A DNA stretch of 64,000 bases, taken from positions 372,001 to 436,000 of the forward strand of contig NZ_OY986431.1 in NCBI RefSeq assembly GCF_963920485.1, given 5' to 3'. The notes beneath the pieces are model-generated. The model was given only the letters and a program-made list of their open reading frames with translations. It did not search any database and was not told where the DNA came from. Shown here piece after piece: positions 38,355-44,935 of the stretch (position 1 is the stretch's first letter; every line of letters starts with the position of its first letter). The stretch comes from Cyanobium usitatum str. Tous (lineage in GTDB: Bacteria > Cyanobacteriota > Cyanobacteriia > PCC-6307 > Cyanobiaceae). The position numbers and the translations under genes were made by a program.

Positions 38355-38828
38355 TCAAGAGAGCGTTGTCAAGACAACGGTATAGCTGTAAGCACCAACT
38401 ACGCTTGCACCAGTAGAAGTGAGCTCGATCGTGACATTTTCTGTTGCTCCATTGGTATTATCCAAGCTCACCGTGGAAGAAGCACCTTCACCGCTGGTGG
38501 CAAGCGTGGAACTACCCTTCTTCAGTGTGGCTGTATTCGTTGTTGTTGTTGGATTACTTCCAGCAGTGACTGCACCAAGAGAAACAGAAGCGGCAAAATT
38601 GCAATTAATTCCAATATTTGCCGATACGCCGGTAAATGTTCCTTCGTCATCGGCCGAATAAGACATTGCGACCGTTTGAGAGGTCCCTGACGCATAGGTG
38701 CATGAACCAGGAACTGTTCCTGTGAACGTTGTTGTGTCCGTAATGTCCGCGAGCGCAGCCGCTGGCATTAATCCAAGGCCAATCGCTTGTACAGCGACTA
38801 AAGAAAGACAAAGACGTTTGAAGTTCAT
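38355..38828 (-). CDS. secreted pilin-like protein
   Basis: 157 residues from the ATG at 38828. Signal peptide MNFKRLCLSLVAVQAIGLGL...AALA. The mature protein starts ITDTTTFTGTVPGSCTYASG, has a second Cys (GINCNFAAS), is rich in Ser/Thr/Ala/Gly and ends YSYTVVLTTLS, as expected for an Ig-like pilin fold built of beta strands. The low Lys/Arg content suits a surface protein. The 18-bp motif sits about 150 bases upstream. Confidence 0.65.
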   Translation of the reverse strand: MNFKRLCLSLVAVQAIGLGLMPAAALADITDTTTFTGTVPGSCTYASGTSQTVAMSYSADDEGTFTGVSANIGINCNFAASVSLGAVTAGSNPTTTTNTATLKKGSSTLATSGEGASSTVSLDNTNGATENVTIELTSTGASVVGAYSYTVVLTTLS

Positions 38829-38978
38829 TTGAAGAATTGAAGAATCAATCTCCTCAATTTTGACATCCTTAGAAGCGAATGAGAGTGATCTGAGAGCCAG
38901 TTGAGTGCAATCAAGAGGCAGTGGGATCAAGTGACTAAACAAACAGAAGCTCAATAAGGATGATTGCGGCGCAACCCA

Positions 38979-39035
38979 GTGAACAAATGGGCTCACTTAA
39001 CATCTGAGTCCACGGGCGCGAACAAATGGGCTCAC
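38979..39035. promoter_or_regulatory. two direct copies of the 18-bp cassette motif
   Basis: GTGAACAAATGGGCTCAC at 38979-38996 and GCGAACAAATGGGCTCAC at 39018-39035, 39 bases apart start to start. With the inverted copy at 36564-36581 these are the only occurrences I found. They lie between the leftward pilin gene and the rightward pilin-like remnant. Paired direct sites suit an AraC-family activator. Confidence 0.65.
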
Positions 39036-39370
39036 CAAAGCTCAGCCAATCTCATCCGAGCCTGGCGCCCACACCCCCGTGCGAGTCACTCCATGCGCCG
39101 AGCAAGGCCCTCAGGCGAGAAAAGCTTGCACGAAGAACAACGAGCCAACTCGTTGTGTTCGTTCTTGGAATGGGTTTGAGCGCAAGCCCAGCAATAGCCG
39201 AAGCAAAAAAAGTATCGATTCTGTTTTCTGGACGAGTACCAGCTTTATGCGATCACAAAAACAGTAGAAATCAAAGCGAAAGGGCATCCTCACTGGCCAG
39301 ACGCACATTGCGTACTCAAAAACCAATCAGCTCAACTGGCCAGAGGCTGACAACTTGCCTTGTCTATTAG
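39026..39370 (+). pseudogene. probable decayed pilin-like gene
   Basis: The frame encodes a convincing signal peptide (TSQLVVFVLGMGLSASPAIAEA) followed by KKVSILFSGRVPALCDHKN, which resembles the mature starts TFTGTVPGSCTY and TFNATVPFTCSF of the two pilin-like neighbours. After that the sequence is Ser/Arg-rich and ends after ~45 residues (LTTCLVY). The apparent ATG falls inside a regulatory motif, so the true start is unclear. Most likely a shortened third paralogue on the opposite strand. Confidence 0.45.
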
Positions 39371-39627
39371 GAATAAAACTCCCTGTTCATAAAAGGGGGA
39401 GCAATAAGGTCTAACTTCTCCCTCAAAAAACTTGCATATTTAGGCGTTATCAAGAGTGCTGCCACTAGGGCCTGACTTTTTAGGCTCGTAAAACCAAATC
39501 AATCGCCGCCATCATCCGTTTCGATGACCGGGCCTAAAGACACTTCGGATTTCTGCCAATCGCGAAACGGAGTGCACTGCTGAGCCAACCCCAAACGACC
39601 TGTTCTCTAGATACGGATAATGGAGAC

Positions 39628-39849
39628 ATGAGCTTCTCTGCTAACCCCACAGAAAGTTTTGACGTGATCGTCGTGGGGGGTGGTCATGCCGGTTGTGAGG
39701 CTGCGATCACGGCTGCTCGTTTGGGGCTGAAGACCGCCGTGTTTACCCTCAATCTCGACCGAATCGCCTGGCAGCCCTGCAATCCCGCCGTTGGTGGACC
39801 GGCCAAAAGCCAGCTTGTCCATGATGTGGATGCTCTCGGCGGCGGTGAC
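39628..39849 (+). pseudogene. mnmG: tRNA uridine modification enzyme MnmG (GidA), 3'-truncated by IS copy 2
   Basis: About 72 residues remain: [16 protein letters not shown] (FAD-binding GxGxxG), [32 protein letters not shown] and [10 protein letters not shown], the MnmG N-terminus. Reading then runs straight into IS copy 2 and stops by chance. Intact MnmG is ~640 residues. dnaB and mnmG are commonly neighbours in picocyanobacteria, so the two fragments come from one locus. The 257 bases before it hold no gene I can support. Confidence 0.88.
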
Positions 39850-39881
39850 TTTCAGGAAAGTTGTCACTCCTGGGCTGCCAC

Positions 39882-41033
39882 TCAGGCCGCCTCAATCAAT
39901 GGTAACTCCAAGGGCAGTTCGTGCTCTTCTGTTGGCTTGTTTATCCACACTTCTGCCGGCTGACTCCAGCAGCGGGTGGCACCGCTCCAGCGCGTTGGAT
40001 TGGCCTGACGGGCGGCCTCGTAGACCTCGGCTCGCTGCTGGCAAATTGCCGCGGCGGATCCACTGTGGCGCTGGTGGGGCGTCACGAATTTGATCGCGCT
40101 GTGGTGGTGCCGGTGGTTGTACCAATCCACAAATGCCGCCACCCACTCGCAGGCCTCCTCTTTGTTGGCGAATGGCCGGCTGGGGTAGTCGGGGCGGTAT
40201 TTGATCGTACGGAAAAGGGATTCCGAGTACGGGTTGTCGTTGGAGACCCTTGGCCGGGAGAAGGATCTGAGCACGCCCATCTCCTCGAGCCGTGATTCCA
40301 GCGTGGCCCCACGCATTGCATTGCCGTTGTCGGCGTGGAGTATTAGGGGCTGCTGCTGGCACTGGCGGCTGCCAAAGCCGCTGGGGCGGTGGTAGCGCTC
40401 CTTGAGGCAGGCCCGCTGCACCAGATCAGCCGCGATGTCAGCCGACTCCACCTCGGCCACATCCCAGGCCACCACTTTGCGGCTCCAGACATCGACCACC
40501 AGATAGAGGTACAGCCACACACCCCGCACCGTGGTCGGCAGGAAGCTGATGTCCCAGCTCCACACCTGGTTGGGGCGATCCGCCCTGAGACGCGGCACCG
40601 AGCGCGGTTCCTGCGGCAGCCGTGCACGCCCGCGGCGGTTGCACTGCCCCGCCTGGTGCAGGACCCGATAGAAGCTTGATTCAGAGCCGATAAAGAGGCC
40701 CTGATCGGCCAGCGCCGGCACGATCTGTCCCGGCGGCAGTGAGGCGTACTCGGGCTGGTTGCACGTCAGCAGTATCCGCTGTCGTTCCTCCTCGCTCAGG
40801 CGGTGACCCACCAGGCGGTCACTGCCTTTACGGCGATCCACGCCGTCCCCATCACCACCAAAGGCCTTGCGCCAGCGTTTGAGGGTGCGCAGAGAGATCC
40901 CGATCTCGCAGCAGGCAGGCACCAGAGCCGCGCCAGCGGCATTTGCCTCCCTGATCAGCTCGATCGCCTTCTGCCGGTGCGCGGCACTGGTCAGCCTTCC
41001 GCGTCCTCCGAACAGAAGGCTTCCCACTTTTTT
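39882..41033 (-). CDS. IS3-family transposase, orfB part (made by -1 frameshift)
   Basis: About 380 residues if read from the A6G slip site. HTH region ([14 protein letters not shown]), then the DDE domain: [10 protein letters not shown] (Asp 1), [11 protein letters not shown] (Asp 2) and [13 protein letters not shown] (Glu), spaced as in IS3 elements, and a C-terminal [19 protein letters not shown] block. In IS3 elements the active transposase is the fused OrfAB. All parts are intact, so this copy may still move. Confidence 0.9.
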   Translation of the reverse strand, partial: KKVGSLLFGGRGRLTSAAHRQKAIELIREANAAGAALVPACCEIGISLRTLKRWRKAFGGDGDGVDRRKGSDRLVGHRLSEEERQRILLTCNQPEYASLPPGQIVPALADQGLFIGSESSFYRVLHQAGQCNRRGRARLPQEPRSVPRLRADRPNQVWSWDISFLPTTVRGVWLYLYLVVDVWSRKVVAWDVAEVESADIAADLVQRACLKERYHRPSGFGSRQCQQQPLILHADNGNAMRGATLESRLEEMGVLRSFSRPRVSNDNPYSESLFRTIKYRPDYPSRPFANKEEACEWVAAFVDWYNHRHHHSAIKFVTPHQRHSGSAAAICQQRAEVYEAARQANPTRWSGATRCWSQPAEVWINKPTEEHELPLELPLIEAA

Positions 41034-41497
41034 CGCAGCACCAGCAAGGCCGCCATTTCCGCCATGGCCTTCTCCTTGCGCTGCAGCTCCTTCTTGAGAG
41101 CCTTGATCTCCCTCTGGTCCTGGGCGCGGAGCTTCTCGAGCTCCTTCTGCTCGGCCATGGTCAGCACCGGCTTGGCGTTGGCATCCTGGGCGGCCTGCCG
41201 CCACCGCTCCACCTGCTCAGGAAACAACCCTCGCTCCCGGCAGTAGCCGCTGAGTTCGGTGGCATTCAGGCCAGCGCTCTCCAGCACCAACGTGAATTTG
41301 TCGGCAGCGCTCCAGCCCTCTGGTTCCTTCTCGGAAGCCGGCACCACCTCTCCCTGTAACCGCCAGGTCTTTCTCCAGTTGTAGAGGGTCACCACGTGAA
41401 TGCCCAGCTCTTCTGAAATCCGGGCCACGCTCTGGCGGTGCGGCGGGCTCATCCGCCTTCTCACATCAGCCTTGACGGCCTCGCTGTAACGACGCAT
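40991..41497 (-). CDS. IS3-family orfA, helix-turn-helix protein
   Basis: 168 residues. Begins MRRYSEAVKADVRRRMSPPHR; HTH at about residues 25-45 (ARISEELGIHVVTLYNWRK) and a Leu-zipper-like coiled coil near residues 115-150 (KELEKLRAQDQREIKALKKEL). It binds the IS ends and, alone, usually represses transposition. It contains the A6G slip near its 3' end, where part of the ribosomes change to the orfB frame. Confidence 0.9.
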   Translation of the reverse strand: MRRYSEAVKADVRRRMSPPHRQSVARISEELGIHVVTLYNWRKTWRLQGEVVPASEKEPEGWSAADKFTLVLESAGLNATELSGYCRERGLFPEQVERWRQAAQDANAKPVLTMAEQKELEKLRAQDQREIKALKKELQRKEKAMAEMAALLVLRKKWEAFCSEDAEG

Positions 41498-41555
41498 TGG
41501 TCATGTCCTCAAGCCCCCGGATGTACGAATGAGAGGGGTGACAACTTTCCTGAAA

Positions 41556-41821
41556 CCGGGGGGTTTTAGACCACTAAACTTGCACCCCAGTGTTTTCCCG
41601 TATTCCAAGAGATTTGCTTGTGCTTGGGCACCAAATGACATTCTTGTCGCCCGCATAGTCTCTCTTGGTGCACTGTTATCCGAAATACTCTCAGATTGCA
41701 TTGACTTAATTTCTTCGCTAATTGATGCAATGCCTTTGTTGATCTGCGTACATGTCTGGGCATGTACAGGAGTGCTAAACAAACCTGCTGCCGCAAGCGA
41801 GACTAAGATGAATTTGCTCAT
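41556..41821 (-). pseudogene. small exported protein, 3'-truncated by IS copy 2
   Basis: About 85 residues remain. Signal peptide MSKFILVSLAAAGLFSTPVHA, cleavage likely after VHA, then QTCTQINKGIASISEEIKSM and GAQAQANLLEYGKTLGCKFSG, with two Cys. At the IS border the frame runs into IS sequence (PGFRKVVTPL). No family recognised. Its missing end should lie on the far side of the insertion; the base run just left of IS copy 1 would give a short in-frame tail, but that is speculative. Confidence 0.7.
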
Positions 41822-41946
41822 TGGGAATATATAATTGATTTATCATAGACCACGGGGTCTCCATGGCAATAATTGTGACTGGTTAGTTAGCAACATTGAT
41901 GGGTTGCATCCCGCCCATTATCCCCTGCTGGACAGGTTTTTGCCCG

Positions 41947-41965
41947 TTATGCGGTTCTCGCATAG
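41947..41965. promoter_or_regulatory. island palindrome, copy 1
   Basis: TTATGCGGTTCTCGCATAG: half-sites TATGC and GCATA around 7 bases, containing TGC-N7-GCA (a T-N11-A LysR-type box). Lies in the 235-base spacer between the leftward genes starting at 41821 and ending at 42057; no other gene is convincing there. Confidence 0.6.
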
Positions 41966-42056
41966 TCCTGGGTGGATGCCTGTGGGACTGCGATGAGCAG
42001 ACGCTTCCGCTTTCGTGGCGACGAACCCCACCAGACCCCTTTCATACTCCAATCGT

Positions 42057-42551
42057 TTAATTGCTAGAACCCCAAACTGTTGTGTCAACCGTAAGAACAT
42101 TTCTTCCAGTATCTATTGTGCCGTCTGAAAATTCGGCAGGTTTTATTCTGCCAGTAATAATTCTATAAACACCTATAGATTTTAAGTATTCGCCTAAATC
42201 CTTTTTGTTAGCAGCGGATAAATTGATCCACTCACTTTCTGGAATTAGAAGAGTTTTCGTGCTGCCCCAGTAGGTTGGAAACTCTTTTTTTAACACCTTA
42301 TCCCCGTTCATAGCGTATCCTGCGGCAACCCAGCAAAGGTCTAATTCTTCACAGGTTTTATCTTTTAATTGGTTAAAAACGGTTTCTCCCTTCTCGTAAT
42401 TAGGTTCTTCAATTACAATACTTTTTTCCTCTTCCTTGTTTTCAACATTCTCTTGGCGGGACTTGTCACCATTCAAGGTTTCTAAAATTTGTGGCAAAAA
42501 ACTTACAACACCCACAAAGACAAGAAGGATGAGTAGAGTGCGTTTAAACAT
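42057..42551 (-). CDS. membrane-anchored or exported hypothetical protein
   Basis: 164 residues. N-terminal hydrophobic segment (TLLILLVFVGVVSFLPQIL) without a clear cleavage site, then an acidic/Lys-rich linker (ENVENKEEEKSIVIEEPN) and a domain with two Cys (KTCEELDLCWVAAGYAM). The anchor plus linker suggests a periplasmic domain tethered to the inner membrane. AT-rich, unlike the chromosome. Not recognised. Confidence 0.6.
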   Translation of the reverse strand: MFKRTLLILLVFVGVVSFLPQILETLNGDKSRQENVENKEEEKSIVIEEPNYEKGETVFNQLKDKTCEELDLCWVAAGYAMNGDKVLKKEFPTYWGSTKTLLIPESEWINLSAANKKDLGEYLKSIGVYRIITGRIKPAEFSDGTIDTGRNVLTVDTTVWGSSN

Positions 42552-42885
42552 TTTTTATTATCGCAAAGGAGAGCGATGGTTTTTCTTTGCCCAGCATAGA
42601 TCAAATCGTCTCATTGGATCTTATGCTGATTTAGTCCAGTGAAAACATTGGAAGCATGACAGGTTGCTGGAAGTGTTGGGACGTCACCAAAACCCTCCTA
42701 ACTGCTTCATCATCACCACCCAATGGGAAAGCAGGTGCGCTTCGGGTGTGGTGAAGGTCGCTGAGTCGGTCACTCGGTCTTGTCACTTCCGACCATTCTC
42801 GCCTGCCGGACTGGGTTTTGCCTCTTATGCAGTGGGCGCATAGAACCCTCAGGATTTACGATGGACGCTTGCCCAACCGTCACAT
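42552..42885. other. 334-base spacer with one island palindrome
   Basis: No gene I can support. Contains the palindrome at 42825-42843, 43 bases upstream of the Cys-rich gene starting at 42886. The longer frame across 42818-43174 is rejected as a shadow of that gene. Confidence 0.5.
42825..42843. promoter_or_regulatory. island palindrome, copy 2
   Basis: TTATGCAGTGGGCGCATAG, same spacing as the other three copies. It lies 43 bases before the start of the small Cys-rich gene at 42886. Confidence 0.6.
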
Positions 42886-43038
42886 ATGGCGTCACCTGCT
42901 CCTCGCTGCATCAACTGCCAGAACTTCAACGGGTGCCAGGGATGTAATGGCGTCTGCAGGGTTTGGCAAGTCGTGTTGCCTGCTCAGGTGGCGTCAAGTA
43001 ATCGTTGTGAGCACTGGACGGCACCATCGGTTCGGTAG
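42886..43038 (+). CDS. very small Cys-rich protein
   Basis: 50 residues from the ATG at 42886. It contains CINCQNFNGCQGCNGVC, that is C-x2-C-x5-C-x2-C-x3-C, then a late Cys; such spacing could bind zinc or an iron-sulfur cluster, or form disulfides. The CxxCQxF block recurs in the protein at 46935-47222 (CITCQHF). Too short for a normal gene finder. The island palindrome lies directly upstream. Function unknown. Confidence 0.5.
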   Translation: MASPAPRCINCQNFNGCQGCNGVCRVWQVVLPAQVASSNRCEHWTAPSVR

Positions 43039-43170
43039 CGGTGCAACGGTTGCGCCTCTACCTCTTGGAATGCCATCGCATTGGCACAGGAGCAGAGGGT
43101 TCCATCATCACTCCATCCACCACTTCAAGAACTTTGCGAAGGGGGTGTGGAAAGGCATAGGTGAGGTTGC

Positions 43171-43527
43171 TTAGTTCTTGGGTTTGCCTTCCAGGCATAG
43201 GAATTGACGATTGCTACGGGGTGATGCAAATACTGGGTATTCGTTGTTTGGATTAAAACTATTTTTCCAAATATTTCCTTGCGTTTCGCATTGTTCCATA
43301 GATTGCATCTCAATCTCTTCTATGCTTTGACTGGTGTTGCTGAAGGCATTTATAAGGATTAACCAATAACCTGGTTTAGGTGTGGCGATTGGAGAAGAAG
43401 ATTTAGTCGGTAATATCCCTGAGGCGGATTGAGAGTAAGAAGGGAATGGGTTATTAAAATAAGCGAGAATGCTGCATAGCATTGCAACTTCAACAGCAGT
43501 TTTTATGCGTTTAGATAGTTTCTTCAT
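43171..43527 (-). CDS. exported hypothetical protein, tandem paralogue B
   Basis: 118 residues from the ATG at 43527. MKKLSKRIKTAVEVAMLCSILAY is a signal peptide-like start. Conserved with its neighbour: KPGYWLILINAFSNT, MEQCETQGNIWKNSF and SNRQFLCLEG. The two Cys probably pair outside the cytosol. The start overlaps the stop of paralogue A (ATGA), so translation is coupled. Not recognised. Confidence 0.65.
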   Translation of the reverse strand: MKKLSKRIKTAVEVAMLCSILAYFNNPFPSYSQSASGILPTKSSSPIATPKPGYWLILINAFSNTSQSIEEIEMQSMEQCETQGNIWKNSFNPNNEYPVFASPRSNRQFLCLEGKPKN

Positions 43528-43874
43528 TTCCCCTCCAGGCAAATAAACTGACGCTGACTGCGAGTTGAGCGAAATAATGGAGTGTATGTTTGATTTTTTG
43601 GGTCAAAACTATCTTTCCAAATATTTCCCTGTGCTTCGCACTGTTCCATTGGCTCCATCGGGATTTTATGCAAACTATGACCAAGATTGCTGAAAGCATT
43701 TATAAGAATTAACCAATAAACTGGTTTAGGTGTATTGGTTGGAGGAGAGGTTGTTGGAACTATTCTGGAGGTAGATTGAGAATAAGAAGGAGATGTAACA
43801 CTATGATGCACGAGAATGCCGCCTAGGATTGTAACTGCGATAGCGGTTTTAAAATGTTTAGATAGTTTTTTCAT
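43524..43874 (-). CDS. exported hypothetical protein, tandem paralogue A
   Basis: 116 residues, MKKLSKHFKTAIAVTILGGILV..., clearly homologous to paralogue B: KPVYWLILINAFSNL, MEQCEAQGNIWKDSF and SQRQFICLEGK. The N-terminal signal-like segment is followed by a Ser/Thr/Pro linker, suggesting export or membrane attachment. Coupled by ATGA to the genes on both sides, making a three-gene unit. Confidence 0.65.
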   Translation of the reverse strand: MKKLSKHFKTAIAVTILGGILVHHSVTSPSYSQSTSRIVPTTSPPTNTPKPVYWLILINAFSNLGHSLHKIPMEPMEQCEAQGNIWKDSFDPKNQTYTPLFRSTRSQRQFICLEGK

Positions 43875-44083
43875 TGGTTTAAGTCCAAACTGAATATCTC
43901 CATTTTATCTCCTTCGGGTTCTAACCATTCCGAAAACTCTTGAGCGATGGCAAGGATGTCTTTCTCATCCAGCAACCCATCAATAATTCGTGAAATGCTC
44001 CAATCCACGATTTGAGCAACAATCTCTTCCGTTGTGGGAGGGGTTTGCTTCCATTTCTTGCTTGAGTAGGGAATATCCATCAT
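43871..44083 (-). CDS. small acidic cytosolic hypothetical protein
   Basis: 70 residues, net acidic, helical (TEEIVAQIVDWSISRIIDGLLDEKDILAIAQEFSEWLEPEGDK). No signal or membrane segment. First gene of the coupled unit 44083-43171; its stop overlaps the paralogue A start. Could be a regulator or partner of the exported pair, but nothing in the sequence proves it. Confidence 0.55.
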   Translation of the reverse strand: MMDIPYSSKKWKQTPPTTEEIVAQIVDWSISRIIDGLLDEKDILAIAQEFSEWLEPEGDKMEIFSLDLNQ

Positions 44084-44244
44084 TCAAGCAGCAAGTTCAG
44101 CAGGATTTGGAGACCGTCTCAAGATTCTGGTGATTTGCACTGGGTTGAAGGCACTTCCGTTAGGGGTCTTAATACCTGAATCGTTCATCACCCCCAAATC
44201 TCCCTCAAGGTCTTGCCTTTCTTACTTTCTCCCCGCACCTTCTA

Positions 44245-44409
44245 CTAATTCTTCCAGATCCGTTCCAGTGATTTGCGGAACTCCCCACCGCTTTGTGGTC
44301 GTGCCAGGTCACGCTTCCAAAAGACGCTGCCGATCCACCACACCTGAAGACCGCCAAAGACCAGGGCGACAAGACCCAGTTGGATGTATCCCCAGTTCAG
44401 GTGCTCCAT
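44245..44409 (-). CDS. small single-pass membrane protein
   Basis: 54 residues from the ATG at 44409. Hydrophobic segment WGYIQLGLVALVFGGLQVWWIG, then a basic cytosolic-like tail (KRDLARPQSGGEFRKSLERIW). Its start shares one base with the stop of the zinc-finger-like gene (TAATG), so the two are translationally coupled. Confidence 0.6.
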   Translation of the reverse strand: MEHLNWGYIQLGLVALVFGGLQVWWIGSVFWKRDLARPQSGGEFRKSLERIWKN

Positions 44410-44807
44410 TACGCCTGCTGCTGTGCCTTCTGACATCGCTTTGTTTGCTGGTGCTGCTTAAATGCCCACTGGTTGCCCTTCACGACCATTCCGCAGTGCT
44501 CACAGGTCGTTGTTGGCACTTCTTTTATCCAGGTGGCGGGGCGCTCACCCACCAGTTCCCGCCTTGATGGGTCAATGCCCCTTCCGCACTGGTAGCGGGT
44601 CAGGGCAGGAGCAGTGGTTACGAATCCCGTTTTCAGGCAACGGAACAGCAGGGTCTGCCCCCGAAGGTTCTGGAGTTTGCGGGAAGGAGTGGTCAATTCC
44701 TCGTCTCTGTTCTTGTGCCCACTCTGCTTCTTTCTCCTCGGGATGCGCTGCTCGTGATAGTCAAGCACCTTCTCTTTTGTCCTCGCTTGTTCGCTCTTGC
44801 CGACCAT
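44409..44807 (-). CDS. basic protein with C2HC zinc-finger-like C-terminus
   Basis: 132 residues. Strongly basic N-terminal half (KSEQARTKEKVLDYHEQRIPRRKKQSGH), then CEHCGMVVKGNQWAFKQH-x5-C, a C-x2-C-x13-H-x5-C arrangement typical of a nucleic-acid-binding zinc finger. The island palindrome at 44817-44835 lies 10 bases before its start, so the divergent LysR regulator probably controls it. Coupled to the membrane protein downstream. Confidence 0.55.
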   Translation of the reverse strand: MVGKSEQARTKEKVLDYHEQRIPRRKKQSGHKNRDEELTTPSRKLQNLRGQTLLFRCLKTGFVTTAPALTRYQCGRGIDPSRRELVGERPATWIKEVPTTTCEHCGMVVKGNQWAFKQHQQTKRCQKAQQQA

Positions 44808-44816
44808 AGTACTTAA

Positions 44817-44835
44817 TTATGCGATATCTGCATAG
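44817..44835. promoter_or_regulatory. island palindrome, copy 3
   Basis: TTATGCGATATCTGCATAG, 10 bases upstream of the leftward gene at 44807. Close enough to the start to block transcription or initiation if bound. Confidence 0.6.
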
Positions 44836-44862
44836 TCCGCCGACGCCGCGCCCGCTTCTTCT

Positions 44863-44881
44863 TTATGCGTTTTTCGTATAG
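44863..44881. promoter_or_regulatory. island palindrome, copy 4
   Basis: TTATGCGTTTTTCGTATAG; one half-site deviates (GTATAG). Copy 3 starts 46 bases to the left. It lies 55 bases before the LysR start and is followed by a G-rich run (44896-44932) that includes the ribosome-binding site. Confidence 0.6.
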
Positions 44882-44935
44882 TGGGTGGTGTTATTGGGGG
44901 GGGTAGGGTAGGTAAATGTTCTGGGGAGGGGGTGG

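Larger units (their letters stand above)
39850..41555 (-). mobile_element. IS3-family element, copy 2 (apparently intact)
   Basis: 1706 bases with perfect 18-bp terminal inverted repeats TTTCAGGAAAGTTGTCAC (39850-39867 and 41538-41555). Carries orfA and orfB with an A6G frameshift signal (41027-41033). It interrupts mnmG on its left and an exported-protein gene on its right. Shared bases beyond the repeats in copies 1 and 2 (CGGTGAC left, CCGGGGGG right) mean the exact ends could be a few bases further out. No target duplication found. Confidence 0.92.

Noticed and set aside
31272-41555. Textbook composite transposon with target duplication
   Set aside because: No matching short repeats are found outside the outer ends of the two IS copies, so transposition as one unit is unproven.
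42818-43174. 118-residue rightward frame
   Set aside because: Its text is Arg/His-rich and unorganised; the overlapping 50-residue Cys-rich frame is more protein-like.
43182-43200. Fifth copy of the island palindrome (TTTGCCTTCCAGGCATA)
   Set aside because: One half-site is off and it lies inside a coding 3' end; probably chance.
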